From positions 1-64,000 of the forward strand of contig JAWKKE010000005.1 in the NCBI GenBank assembly GCA_041393415.1: 64,000 nt of DNA. The letters are read 5' to 3'. How positions within the stretch are numbered: position 1 is the stretch's first letter; the number at the start of each line of letters is the position of its first letter. The stretch is from Thermoleophilia bacterium (lineage in GTDB: Bacteria > Actinomycetota > Thermoleophilia > UBA2241). This document shows positions 40,830 through 49,847 of the stretch, piece after piece. Position numbers and translations under genes: made by a program. Under the pieces are notes generated by a model. That model saw only the letters and a program-made list of their open reading frames with translations. It ran no database searches and was not told the origin of the DNA.

Positions 40830-43268
40830 TCACGGTGTCCGTTCTGTGTTCACCTCCAGACCGCCGGGACCCACGCAGACGGCGACATCGCCGCGCTCGT
40901 CGGTGCGCACGCATGGCACGCCCTCCGCGGCGAAGAGGCGCAGCATCTCCGCGGTGGGATGCCCGTGGCGGTTGGGTCCCACGGGGATAACGGCAAGCGC
41001 CGGCGAGAGATCGGCGAGGAGCGCCGCATCGAAGCCGCCGGCGCTGCCGTGATGTGGAACGCCGACAACAGAACACGAGGGAAGATCGAGCGCGGCCAGC
41101 GCGGCACCCTCCACGTCGCCCGGGAGGAGGACGCGCTGGTCGGCGAGCGCCGCGAGTACAACCAGCGCGTTGTCGTTCTCATCTTGATTGGCGTCGCCGC
41201 CGCCGCCGAGCGCGTACGTGGGAAGCACGCGAATCCCCCAGCCGTCGCCAGACATAGACGCGGGGCACGAGAGGCGGCGCACTTCACCTCCAGCCGCGGC
41301 GATATCGGCGGCCAGCTGCTCGAGCGCCGGCGACGGCTCCGGTGGCTGCGGCAGGAGAGCCACCGATATCGGGAAGTTGCCGATCACATCACTGAGTCCC
41401 GCGATGTGATCGGCGTGTCCGTGCGACACAACCAGGAGGTCGATGCGCCGCACGCCGTGCTCTCGCAAGGTGCGGGCCAGCGGAGCCGGGCCCGCATCTA
41501 CAAGAACCGTCTGCCCCGAGGGCGCCTGCAGCAGCGTCGCGGCGCCCTCGCCGACATCCAGAAACGTTAGCGTCGGTTGCGCCGGCGCCGCCGGCCCCAC
41601 CGGCGCCACGAGCAACGTGGCCGCCACGCACAGAGCCGCGAGCGCCACGAGCGGCGCGGCGCGACTTGGCGACCTTACATACGCCAGCGGCGACTCGCCG
41701 GCACGCCGTGCCAGCACCCACACGCCCGCCGCCAAGGCAACCACGACTCCGACCAGCGCCAACTCGAGCGTGACGCCTTGCCACTCGTAGACCGCCCAGG
41801 GCAACCGGCCAAAGAATCGCGCGACGGTGAGCAGGAAGCCGATGAAGAGCCCCGCCACAAGGTTCAGCGGCAGCGAAAGCCAGGAGCTCACGAAGCCCAG
41901 CAGGAGCGACAACATGCCGAGAAACATGATTGGGCCGAGAACGAAGCCGCCGACCACGTTCGCAGGGATGCTCACGAGCGATGTGGAGCCGAACACGGCC
42001 ATCGAGACGGGCGCCGTGGCGAGACTGGCGGCCGTGGTCACGCCAACCTGCTCCGGCAATGGCGCCGGCAGGAAGCCGAACACCCGAGTGAGCGGTCGCG
42101 CAAGCACGAGCAGTCCCGCGACCGCCCCGAACGAGAGCTGGAAGCTCACGTCGAAGATGTTGTTAGGGTTCGCCGAGAGCAGCCACGCCGCGGGGGCCAG
42201 CCACAGCAGCCAGCCGTCGCTGGGCCGCGAAGCCAGAATCGCCAGAAGCCCAATGATGCCTGCCACTCCCGCGCGTACGATCGAGGGCGAGGCGCCGGTA
42301 AGCACGACATACGTCGCGACGACCGGCACCAGCAGCGCCGTGCGCGCCAGCCTCGGAATGGCGAGCAGCACGAAGGCGAACGTCCACATGCCACAGAGCA
42401 GCACCACATTCTCCCCGGACACGGCCATGATGTGCAGGAGGCCACTGCGGCGGAAGTCCTCGATAAGCTGCTCGTCGACGCCCTCGTCGTCGCCCAAGAC
42501 CATGCCCTGCACAACCTCGCGCACCGGCGACGTGAGGCCCGTCTGCAAGTGCGACCGTGAGGCGCGACGTAGGGCATCCATCATGCCTCCGATACCGCCG
42601 CGATGCCCAACGATGCGCAACTCGGAGAAGTCGGCGTCGAGCAACACATGCTCGCCGCGACGGCGCAGATAGCGTCCGTAGTCGAAGACCCCGGGCTCCG
42701 CCTCGGGAAGCGCGCGCACGCGCACGCCGGAGACATCAACGAGCGCACCCTCCGTCAACGAGCCAGTGGGATCGAGCTCGAGACGCTCGCCTTCACCCAG
42801 CTGCAGACGCAGGTGCGCGGGCTCGTCTACGAGCCCACCTGCGACCGAGCGAACCGCAAGCGTCAACGTGACCTGATCGTCCTCGATGTCCGGGAGATCG
42901 GTGAGAACGCCGGTGATCGCGACGCGGCTGCCGACGCGGCCGGCCAAGTCGGAACCCTCGAGGGCCCCCAGACGCAGGTCGCCGACTCCCAGACCGGCCG
43001 CCAGCAGCACCAGAGCCAGGCCCGTCAACATGGCCGGACGCGGCATCCGCACCCCGAATTCTCCTTCGGCCGCGCCGCAGCCCTCTTCGGAACGCGAGAT
43101 TGACCGAAGGCCCTCGCTCGGAGAGCGCTGCGCAACAATGCAGACGACGACACCGGCCATCGCGATGGCCACAAGCAGCCACACCGCCGGCTTGCTGGCG
43201 AGTGCCAGCAGCAGGCCGGCGCAATAGGCGGCCAGCAGAACGTGCGGCGGCGCAACAGTACGAAGCAA
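40830..43268 (-). CDS. comEC: DNA internalisation channel ComEC/Rec2
   Basis: An 812-residue competence protein: N-terminal helices, an OB-like DUF4131 region (about 85-200), the polytopic competence domain with LLHIMAVSGENVVLL, and a C-terminal metallo-beta-lactamase domain with the metal motif SHGHADH. It forms the channel for single-stranded DNA uptake. TTG 43268 follows the comEA stop by 9 bases with GGGGTCGGAG as ribosome site. The full-length domains suggest a working natural-transformation channel. Confidence 0.93.
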   Translation of the reverse strand: MLRTVAPPHVLLAAYCAGLLLALASKPAVWLLVAIAMAGVVVCIVAQRSPSEGLRSISRSEEGCGAAEGEFGVRMPRPAMLTGLALVLLAAGLGVGDLRLGALEGSDLAGRVGSRVAITGVLTDLPDIEDDQVTLTLAVRSVAGGLVDEPAHLRLQLGEGERLELDPTGSLTEGALVDVSGVRVRALPEAEPGVFDYGRYLRRRGEHVLLDADFSELRIVGHRGGIGGMMDALRRASRSHLQTGLTSPVREVVQGMVLGDDEGVDEQLIEDFRRSGLLHIMAVSGENVVLLCGMWTFAFVLLAIPRLARTALLVPVVATYVVLTGASPSIVRAGVAGIIGLLAILASRPSDGWLLWLAPAAWLLSANPNNIFDVSFQLSFGAVAGLLVLARPLTRVFGFLPAPLPEQVGVTTAASLATAPVSMAVFGSTSLVSIPANVVGGFVLGPIMFLGMLSLLLGFVSSWLSLPLNLVAGLFIGFLLTVARFFGRLPWAVYEWQGVTLELALVGVVVALAAGVWVLARRAGESPLAYVRSPSRAAPLVALAALCVAATLLVAPVGPAAPAQPTLTFLDVGEGAATLLQAPSGQTVLVDAGPAPLARTLREHGVRRIDLLVVSHGHADHIAGLSDVIGNFPISVALLPQPPEPSPALEQLAADIAAAGGEVRRLSCPASMSGDGWGIRVLPTYALGGGGDANQDENDNALVVLAALADQRVLLPGDVEGAALAALDLPSCSVVGVPHHGSAGGFDAALLADLSPALAVIPVGPNRHGHPTAEMLRLFAAEGVPCVRTDERGDVAVCVGPGGLEVNTERTP

Positions 43269-43277
43269 CTCCGACCC

Positions 43278-43907
43278 CTAAAGCGTGACGGAGTCCTTGA
43301 GAGCGGCGAACTTGACCTCGCCGATGCCCGACACGTTCAGCAGTTCCTCAATCGACTTGAAGCCGCCCTGGGTGGTGCGATAGTCGATGATCTTCTGTGC
43401 GGTGGCAGGCCCGACGCCCGGCAGACCTTCGAGCTCGGCCATGGTGGCCGAGTTGAGACTGACGAGACTGCCCCCGCCGCTCGCAGCAGTTCCCCCGCCC
43501 GCGGTGCCACCAGCCTCAGTCCCTCCGGCTCCGGGTGCACTGCCGGCGTCGCCGCGCTCCGGCACCACGACCTGCTGCCCGTCGGCAACGCGCGCAGCGA
43601 GATTGACGGCGGCGAGGTCGGCTTTCGCCGTCGCGCCGCCGGCCAACTCCAATGCCTCGCCGAGACGCGCACCCTCCGCGAGCTCATAGACGCCGGGGGA
43701 ACGCACGGCGCCGCAGACGTGCACGAGCACACGCGCGGGCGCGCTTGGCGCCGAGTTGGGGGCAAGGCTCGGCGCCTCGACCACCAGTGCCGAGGATCCG
43801 CCGGCACGCGAATCCGCCGAGCCGGGCAACACGTAGCGCACCCCGAGCGCCACAACGACAGCGGCGAGCGCTGCGTAGGCGATGAGCTGACGACGAGTGA
43901 GCTTCAT
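43278..43907 (-). CDS. comEA: Competence DNA receptor ComEA
   Basis: A 209-residue protein: N-terminal TM anchor (about 8-27), an SLBB-type domain (VLVHVCGAVRSPGVYEL) and a C-terminal pair of helix-hairpin-helix motifs (LNSATMAELEGLPGVGPATAQKI, LLNVSGIGEVKFAAL) that bind DNA. A Gly/Ala-rich linker of about 30 residues separates them. ATG 43907 is the start, six bases after GGAGG; an upstream ATG at 43931 lacks one. It is divergent from the deacetylase gene and coupled to comEC. Confidence 0.94.
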   Translation of the reverse strand: MKLTRRQLIAYAALAAVVVALGVRYVLPGSADSRAGGSSALVVEAPSLAPNSAPSAPARVLVHVCGAVRSPGVYELAEGARLGEALELAGGATAKADLAAVNLAARVADGQQVVVPERGDAGSAPGAGGTEAGGTAGGGTAASGGGSLVSLNSATMAELEGLPGVGPATAQKIIDYRTTQGGFKSIEELLNVSGIGEVKFAALKDSVTL

Positions 43908-44070
43908 GCGAGCCTCCGTGTACCGTGACAACCTCGCCTCAGACTAGCGACGGCGACTCGCTCTGCCATCACCCCTCAGGGGCTACAACTGCGGGTGACC
44001 AAGAGGACAATGGCGGGCTGGCCGCCGGCAGTTCCGTGTCGGCCGACGCCCGGCGTGGTAGGTTCGCGGC

Positions 44071-44889
44071 ATGGAAGACTACGCACTCTTGATTGTCACG
44101 ATCATCGTCCTCAGCGGCGCCGCACTGCTCGTTTGGCGCGCCGCCACCGGTCCCGCGCGTTCTACCGTCCGGCGGATTCTCCGCGCCACCCTGGCACTCG
44201 TCGTGGCGCTCGTCATCACCGCCTTCGGCGCGTACCAGATCATGAGCTCGCGCACCTTCCAGCTCGCCGGCGACCTGGTGCCGCGTGTCGAGACCAGCGA
44301 GAAGGTGGTCGCGCTCACCTTCGACGACGGACCCACACCCGAGTACACCGACGAGGTGCTCGCAACCCTGCGCAAGTACGACGTGCCGGCGACCTTCTAC
44401 CTGACGGGACACGACAGCGAGCAGAACACGGCCAGCCTGCAGGCGATCGTCGCCGCCGGCCACGAGCTCGGCAACCACACCTACGATCACCCGCGCCTGG
44501 TCTTCCTCTCGCGCGCCGCAGTGGCGGACGAGATCGAGCGCACCGACGCCGTCTTTCGCGCCGCCGGCTACGACCAGACGACGACTGTCCGGCCGCCCGG
44601 CTGCAAACGACTGCTCACAGCGCCGCTCTACCTCTCCGGCACAAGTCGCACCACCGTGACCTGGGATCTCGAGCCAGACTCGATCGCCGAGATCGCCGAG
44701 GACTCCGATGCGATGGTCGCCTATGTCGTCGACGGCGTGCAGCCCGGATCAATCGTGCTGATGCACGTAATGTATCCGTCGCGCGCGGCCTCGCGTGAGG
44801 CCTTGCCGCGCATCATCAGGCAGCTCAAGCAGGACGGGTATCGGTTCGCCACCGTCTCCGAGCTGCTCGCCCTGCGCGACAAGAGCTAG
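44071..44889 (+). CDS. Membrane-anchored polysaccharide deacetylase (NodB family)
   Basis: A 272-residue carbohydrate esterase family 4 protein with two N-terminal TM helices (5-22 and 38-56). Motif 1 is TFDDGPTPEYT (catalytic D85, metal D86), motif 2 is HELGNHTYDH (H136, H140) and motif 3 is VRPPG (R174). It should remove acetyl groups from envelope glycans such as peptidoglycan outside the cell. A -10-like TAGGTT at 44059-44064 ends 6 bases before the ATG, so a leaderless message is possible; no Shine-Dalgarno is seen. Confidence 0.88.
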   Translation: MEDYALLIVTIIVLSGAALLVWRAATGPARSTVRRILRATLALVVALVITAFGAYQIMSSRTFQLAGDLVPRVETSEKVVALTFDDGPTPEYTDEVLATLRKYDVPATFYLTGHDSEQNTASLQAIVAAGHELGNHTYDHPRLVFLSRAAVADEIERTDAVFRAAGYDQTTTVRPPGCKRLLTAPLYLSGTSRTTVTWDLEPDSIAEIAEDSDAMVAYVVDGVQPGSIVLMHVMYPSRAASREALPRIIRQLKQDGYRFATVSELLALRDKS

Positions 44890-44969
44890 GCTCGAGCGAG
44901 AAGGCTCGAGCGCGCGAACAACGAGCCGGCGACTGAAACCTGCCCGAGCTCGCCGAGCTTCTCGCCGAC

Positions 44970-47447
44970 CTATTTCACGACGAAGTTGACCAGCTTGCCC
45001 GACACGTAGACCTCTTTGAGAATCTGCTTGCCCTCGAGGAAGCGTGCCGTGTTCGCCGACGTCTTGGCCGCGACCAGCACGTCGTCTTGCTCGGCGTCGA
45101 CCGGCACTTGCAGACGGTCGCGGAGCTTGCCGTTTACCTGCACCACCACGGTCACGACCTCATCGGCGGCGAGGTCGGCGTCCCACGCCGGCCACGGCGC
45201 ATCGATCACCAGCCCGCCTTGACCGAGCAACTCCCAGACCTCCTCGCCGAGGTGCGGCGCCATCGGCGCCAACAGCAGCGTCATGTCGCCGACGACGCCG
45301 CGCCACTCGGCCAGCGTGAGAGCTCCGCGCGCGTTAGTCCACACGTCGAGGACCTCGTTCTGTAACTCCATGAGCGCCGAGACGGCCGTGTTGAATCGAA
45401 AGCGCTCAATATCGGTCGTGACCTTGCGAATCGTCTTGTGCAGACGCCGCCGCACGTCGCGGCCCCGCTCGGCCTCGGCCTCGTCCGCCGCGACCCCGCT
45501 CCCTTGGGCCTCGAGCACCTCGCAGACGAGGTTCCAGAAGCGGCTGAGGAAGCGGTGGCAGCCCTGCACGCCGCGATCGCTCCAGGCCACGCTCTGCTCA
45601 AAGGGTGCGATGAAGAGTTCGTAGACGCGCAGCGAGTCGGCGCCGTGACGCTCGACCACATCGTCCGGCGTCACCACGTTGCCCTTGCTCTTGCTCATCT
45701 TCTGGCCGTCCTCAGCCAGCACCATGCCCTGATTCCGCAGGCGCAGGTACGGTTCGCCGAAGCTCAGGTGGCCGGCGTCTTGGGCGACCTTGCAGAAGAA
45801 GCGTGCGTAAAGCAGATGCATTACGGCGTGCTCGGCACCGCCGACGTACTGGTCGACGGGCAACCAGTAGTCGACGGCGGCGCGATCGAACGCCGCCGTG
45901 GCCTCGTGCGGCGAGGCGAAGCGCAGGTGATACCACGATGAGCAGGCGAACGTGTCCATGGTGTCGGTCTCGCGGCGCGCGGGACCACCGCAACGGGGAC
46001 ACGTGGTCTGCACGAAGCTCTCTACACGAGCCAGCGGCGACTTGCCGTCGTCGGTGGGCTTGAAGTCGTCGATATCGGGCAGCAGTACCGGCAGATCTTC
46101 GACCGGCACGGGGACGACGCCGCAGGCGTCGCAGTGCACCATCGGGATCGGCGCGCCCCAGTAGCGCTGGCGGCTGATGAGCCAGTCGCGGATCTTGAAG
46201 TTGATCGTCGCCCGAGCGACGCCGCGCTCGCCCAGCCAGGCGACGATGCGCGCAAACGCCTCACCTGGCGCCGGTATGCCGTCGAACTGCCCCGAGTTCA
46301 CGAGCGATCCGTCGCCGGTGTACGCCTCATCGAGCGTTCCCTGCGGGCCAGCCGGCGGCGCGATCACCTCGACGATCGGCAGGCCGAACTTGGTGGCGAA
46401 CTGGAAGTCGCGTTCGTCGTGGGCCGGCACGGCCATGATGGCTCCGGTGCCGTAGCCCATGAGCACGTAGTCGCTGATCCAGATCGGGATCTCGGCACCG
46501 TTGACCGGGTTCAGCGCGACGGCACCGGTGAAGACGCCGGTCTTCTCCTTCTCGGTGGACATGCGCTCGATCTCGCTCTGGCGCCGCGCCTGTTCCTGGT
46601 AGGCAGCCACGGCGGCGCGCTGCTCGGCCGTCGTGAGATCGGCGACCAGCGGATGCTCGGGCGCGAGGACCATGTAGGTGGCGCCGTAGAGCGTGTCCGG
46701 CCGGGTCGTGAACACGGTGAGAGGCTCGTCGCGGCCCGGCAATGCGAAGTCGACCTCGGCGCCTTCGCTCCTGCCGATCCAGTTGGCCTGCATGAGCTTG
46801 ATCTTCTCCGGCCAATCGATCGTCTGCAGGTCGTCCAGCAGGCGCTGGGCGTACTGCGTAATGCGCAGGTACCACTGCTCCAGATCCTTCTTCGTGACGA
46901 CGCTGCCGCAGCGCCAGCACAGACCGTCGTGCACCTGCTCGTTGGCGAGGATCGTCTTGCAGCTCGGGCACCACCATTGCTGGCCGGTCCCACGGTAGGC
47001 GAGGCCGCGCTCGTGCATGAGCAGGAAGAACCACTGCGTCCAGCGGTAGTAGTCGGCGTTGCAGCTCGTGATCTCGCGCGACCAGTCAAACGAGAGGCCC
47101 ACGAGATCCATCTGACGGTGGTAGTTGGCGATGTTGCGCTCCGTGGTGATGCGCGGATGCACGCCCTGGGCGATGGCGTAGTTCTCGGCCGGCAGACCGA
47201 AAGCATCCCAGCCCATCGGATGGAGCACGTTACAGCCGCGCATGCGCATATGGCGCGCGACTGTATCGGTAGGCACGTAGTTACGCAGGTGGCCGACGCT
47301 CAGCCCGTTGCCGGACGGGTAAGGGAACATGTCGAGGCAGTAATACTTCGGCTTCTCGGAAGAATCCGGCGCGCGGTTCACGTCGCGCTCCTTCCAGAGA
47401 CGCTGCCACTTCTGCTCGATGGCGTGCGGGTCGTAGCGTCGGTCCAC
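44970..47447 (-). CDS. leuS: Leucyl-tRNA synthetase
   Basis: An 825-residue bacterial-type LeuRS in one chain. The HIGH region reads FPYPSGNGLSVGHLRNY, KMSKS is QKMSKSKGNV, a CP1 editing domain carries TTRPDTLYGATYMVLAPEHP, and two zinc-like Cys groups (CPSC/CWRC, CDAC/CPRC) are present. GTG 47447 was chosen as start (DRRYDPHAIEQKWQ follows) with GAGAGGA upstream; a longer frame to 47489 has no similarity. A leader hairpin and -10 box lie just upstream. Confidence 0.96.
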   Translation of the reverse strand: MDRRYDPHAIEQKWQRLWKERDVNRAPDSSEKPKYYCLDMFPYPSGNGLSVGHLRNYVPTDTVARHMRMRGCNVLHPMGWDAFGLPAENYAIAQGVHPRITTERNIANYHRQMDLVGLSFDWSREITSCNADYYRWTQWFFLLMHERGLAYRGTGQQWWCPSCKTILANEQVHDGLCWRCGSVVTKKDLEQWYLRITQYAQRLLDDLQTIDWPEKIKLMQANWIGRSEGAEVDFALPGRDEPLTVFTTRPDTLYGATYMVLAPEHPLVADLTTAEQRAAVAAYQEQARRQSEIERMSTEKEKTGVFTGAVALNPVNGAEIPIWISDYVLMGYGTGAIMAVPAHDERDFQFATKFGLPIVEVIAPPAGPQGTLDEAYTGDGSLVNSGQFDGIPAPGEAFARIVAWLGERGVARATINFKIRDWLISRQRYWGAPIPMVHCDACGVVPVPVEDLPVLLPDIDDFKPTDDGKSPLARVESFVQTTCPRCGGPARRETDTMDTFACSSWYHLRFASPHEATAAFDRAAVDYWLPVDQYVGGAEHAVMHLLYARFFCKVAQDAGHLSFGEPYLRLRNQGMVLAEDGQKMSKSKGNVVTPDDVVERHGADSLRVYELFIAPFEQSVAWSDRGVQGCHRFLSRFWNLVCEVLEAQGSGVAADEAEAERGRDVRRRLHKTIRKVTTDIERFRFNTAVSALMELQNEVLDVWTNARGALTLAEWRGVVGDMTLLLAPMAPHLGEEVWELLGQGGLVIDAPWPAWDADLAADEVVTVVVQVNGKLRDRLQVPVDAEQDDVLVAAKTSANTARFLEGKQILKEVYVSGKLVNFVVK

Positions 47448-47460
47448 GTCTATCCTCTCT

Positions 47461-47509
47461 GGCTGCGGTCGGCCGCGCGCAGGTTGCACCAGCGCAGCCT
47501 CAGATAATA
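47461..47509 (-). promoter_or_regulatory. leuS leader: -10 box and hairpin
   Basis: TATTAT (47509-47504) is a good -10 box with a poor -35. The leader after it can fold GGCTGCG with CGCAGCC (47499-47493 with 47467-47461), ending just before the leuS ribosome site. No T-box sequence (TGGNACCGCG) or specifier loop was recognised. Confidence 0.35.
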
Positions 47510-47591
47510 CCTCAGGAGCGCGCGAGACTGCGCCGCCGCGCCCTCACGGAGGCGCCAAGCCGCCGCGCTTATCTCGCCGCTGCGTACAGGA

Positions 47592-47630
47592 GAGCGGGAC
47601 CGGCGGCCTCTTCCGGCCCCGGTCCCGCTC
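47592..47630. terminator. Strong hairpin downstream of the anti-sigma-like gene
   Basis: GAGCGGGACCGG pairs with CCGGTCCCGCTC (12 bp), extended by GGCC/GGCC with one bulge around the loop TCTTCC. It lies about 106 bases past the stop of the minus-strand gene ending at 47737 and 144 bases upstream of leuS, so it probably ends the sigma/anti-sigma transcript. No T-run follows. Confidence 0.5.
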
Positions 47631-47736
47631 CGTCTGCCTTCATCTGCCGGCGGCGTGGACCACCGCCTACGCGCCGCCTCTGAGGCGGATCGCCGGCTCC
47701 GCACCGCCAAGCGGAGCTACGCCCGCCCCTCCGGCG

Positions 47737-48720
47737 TCACTGCGCCTCGGGAGTCTCCGTCGCGAACGGCGTGGGCAGCGTGCTCGCCGGAGCGGCCACC
47801 GGCGCCGTGCTGCCCAGGTCACTGTACGCGATCGAGTACGACCACGCTGACTCACCGGCGCCCCACGAGGCGGTGAGCTCGCGGACCAGGCCGTCGTCGC
47901 CGACCGTGAGCGTGACGTCCAGCGGCGCGTCCGCCTTCGGCGCATCGTCCTCGGGGATGAACCCGAACGGGAACACCAGCTCGCTCCGGCCGTCTCTCAG
48001 CTCGTGCCGCGCGGCCAAGACGCCGGCGGCCACCGTGCCTCGGTAGACCGTCGCGCCGTCGTCACCGGAAGCGGTGGTCACACCCTGCATGCCCCCCGTG
48101 ATCCGCTGCAGCGACCCGCCGGTGAGGTCCAGGCGGGTCGGAGCCAGGTACTGTTCGTTCCAACCCTTGGGGTACGTGTTGGGCCCCTCCCAGCCTTGGG
48201 GGATGTGAAAGTACAGGTGCCCATCGACGAGCAGCCACTCGCTCACCGCCTGCGTGCCGGTGTCGTTGGTCACGTGCAGGTCGCCGTCGTGCCAGCGCGC
48301 CGTCTGGGCGAACCGAGCAACGCCGCCCTGGGAGGCGCGGACGACGGCCGTGCCGGACTGTTGGGTGGACGCGGCGGTCACGGCGGCAGCCTTCTTGACC
48401 GCCGCGTAGGCGTCCGCGACGCCCATGCCGCCGGCGTGCGGCCACACGGTGGCCACGGTCACGGCGGCCACGACCACCGCGGCCGCGGCCGCTGCCAGGG
48501 CCACGAAGCGGCGCGACCGCGACCAGCGGCCCCACCGCGCGCCGCTCCGGCCCGGCCGCACCGCGCCGTAGGCGTCCGGCGCGTCCGTCAGCGCCTCCTC
48601 ACGGGCGATGACCTGCGCACACCGCGCCTCGGCCTCACGCAAGCGTCCCTCGAACCCTGGGCTCTGGCGCGGATTCGCCCTTCTCAGAGCGTGGATGTCG
48701 TTGCTCTCGAACGAAGTCAT
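47737..48720 (-). CDS. Putative membrane anti-sigma factor with LolA/LppX-like outer domain
   Basis: A 327-residue single-pass protein: a cytosolic N-terminus (1-70), a TM helix (72-93) and an extracytoplasmic domain of about 230 residues with beta strands such as GDLHVTNDTGTQAVSEWLLVDGHLYFHIPQGW and LDVTLTVGDDGLVRELTASW, resembling LolA/LppX-type lipid-binding sheets. It directly follows an ECF sigma gene, so a regulatory-partner role is likely. No zinc-anti-sigma HxxxCxxC motif was seen, so the assignment rests on topology and context. ATG 48720 is the start, about 8 bases after GAGGAG. Confidence 0.65.
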   Translation of the reverse strand: MTSFESNDIHALRRANPRQSPGFEGRLREAEARCAQVIAREEALTDAPDAYGAVRPGRSGARWGRWSRSRRFVALAAAAAAVVVAAVTVATVWPHAGGMGVADAYAAVKKAAAVTAASTQQSGTAVVRASQGGVARFAQTARWHDGDLHVTNDTGTQAVSEWLLVDGHLYFHIPQGWEGPNTYPKGWNEQYLAPTRLDLTGGSLQRITGGMQGVTTASGDDGATVYRGTVAAGVLAARHELRDGRSELVFPFGFIPEDDAPKADAPLDVTLTVGDDGLVRELTASWGAGESAWSYSIAYSDLGSTAPVAAPASTLPTPFATETPEAQ

Positions 48721-48758
48721 GCCTCGACTCCTCCTCGACTGTGAAGTCGTCCTCATCG

Positions 48759-49409
48759 TCAGTCACCGGACCGCGCCGCGGAGCCGGCCAGGCGCGAAGC
48801 GCCCAACGCCGCTCTCGAGCCACATACGGCGCCCCGCGCGGCGTCCACGTCCGTCGCCTCGACGTCTGTAGGCGCCGCCTCGCTGCTCGCGACCGTCCGG
48901 TAGGTGTCGCGAAAGCGAAGGCGCGCGCGGTGCAACCGGCCGCGCGCCGTCACCGTGAGACAGCCCATCACCGTCGCGATCTCGGACGACGTGAGGCCCT
49001 CCCACTCGGCGAGCAGCAGGACCTCGCGATCGACCGGCTTCAGGCGCGCCAGCGCCGCGTGCACCGCCTCGTGCGCGGCGCCGTCCGCGGACGGCGCCGA
49101 GTCCAGACTCGGCGCGGCCGACCGCTCCGCCTGCCGCGCCAGTTCCTCCTGGAGCACCACGCGGCGGCGCTGCGAGCGCCGCTGGTTGGCCATCACGCGG
49201 CGCGCGACCGCGTAGACCCAGGCGCGCGCGCCCTCGCCCTCGGGCACGTCGTCGAGCCTGCGCCAGACGGTGAGGAACGCCTCCGCCATCGCGTCCTGGG
49301 CGTCGCTCTCGCTCTGCAGACGCCAGCCGCAGTAGGCCAGGATACCCGCGCTGTAAGCGCGGAAGAGCGCGTCGAAGCGCCGTCGTCGTTCTCGGTCTGT
49401 GTCCCTCAC
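48759..49409 (-). CDS. ECF-type RNA polymerase sigma factor
   Basis: A 216-residue sigma-70-family extracytoplasmic-function factor. Region 2 is FDALFRAYSAGILAYCGWRLQSESDAQDAMAEAFLTVWRRL, with the DAQD-x3-F-x2-W signature; region 4 is ALARLKPVDREVLLLAEWEGLTSSEIATVMGCLTVTARGRLHRARLRFR. A 40-residue Ala/Ser tail is extra. GTG 49409 has GGGAGG upstream. The putative membrane partner gene follows after 38 bp. A 12-base palindrome GGGACCGGTCCC (49438-49449) lies in its leader. Confidence 0.88.
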   Translation of the reverse strand: MRDTDRERRRRFDALFRAYSAGILAYCGWRLQSESDAQDAMAEAFLTVWRRLDDVPEGEGARAWVYAVARRVMANQRRSQRRRVVLQEELARQAERSAAPSLDSAPSADGAAHEAVHAALARLKPVDREVLLLAEWEGLTSSEIATVMGCLTVTARGRLHRARLRFRDTYRTVASSEAAPTDVEATDVDAARGAVCGSRAALGASRLAGSAARSGD

Positions 49410-49709
49410 GGGCAGTACCTCCCTGAGCGTTGCCGGTGGGACCGGTCCCGACCCCTATATGTCCGGCAAGCTGACGAGCGTTTGCATCGTATCGAGACTC
49501 ATCGCCGCAAGTCGGCGCAGCGCGCGAAGGAGGAGAAGCTGGCGTGCCGATGGTGACCCAGTGTTGACGATCGCCAGCAGACCGATCACGCCGGCGACCA
49601 CGATCGTCGCGGCTCATCATGACTTCTCACCATGCACGGCCTGTTTGCCGGGGGTCGACGGTCTGCTATACTTCGAAGCCTGCCGGCGGTCCGCCGGCAC
49701 CACCTCGGT
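49410..49709. other. Intergenic region between ECF sigma gene and tRNA-Ala
   Basis: 300 bp without a convincing gene. It contains GGGACCGGTCCC (49438-49449, perfect palindrome), an AT-rich CCTATATG stretch at about 49455-49462 that may hold the minus-strand -10 of the sigma gene, and a short GCCGGCGGTCCGCCGGC hairpin (49682-49698) just before tRNA-Ala. Open frames here have no family resemblance and look non-coding. Confidence 0.5.
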
Positions 49710-49785
49710 GGGGGTATAGCTCAGTTGGGAGAGCGTTTGGCTGGCAGCCAAAAGGTCACCGGTTCGAGCCCGGTTACCTCCACCA
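49710..49785 (+). tRNA. tRNA-Ala (anticodon GGC)
   Basis: 76 nt including an encoded CCA. The acceptor stem GGGGGTA pairs with TACCTCC and includes the G3-U70 wobble that marks alanine tRNAs. The anticodon stem TTTGG/CCAAA encloses CTGGCAG (anticodon GGC); the T arm is ACCGG-TTCGAGC-CCGGT. The following protein gene begins within about 60 bases. Confidence 0.96.
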
Positions 49786-49847
49786 CTTCCCCTCCTCACG
49801 CTCCTCGATTCCTTCTTCCTCTCGTCTTCCTCGCCGGTATTGGCTCC

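Noticed and set aside
47448..47560. T-box riboswitch upstream of leuS
   Set aside because: The segment CTGGTGCAACCTGCGCG resembles TGGNACCGCG only loosely, and no specifier stem or antiterminator pair was found.
49399..49719. A plus-strand open frame of 106 codons upstream of tRNA-Ala
   Set aside because: It runs into the tRNA and overlaps the sigma gene's 5' end; residue composition is not protein-like.
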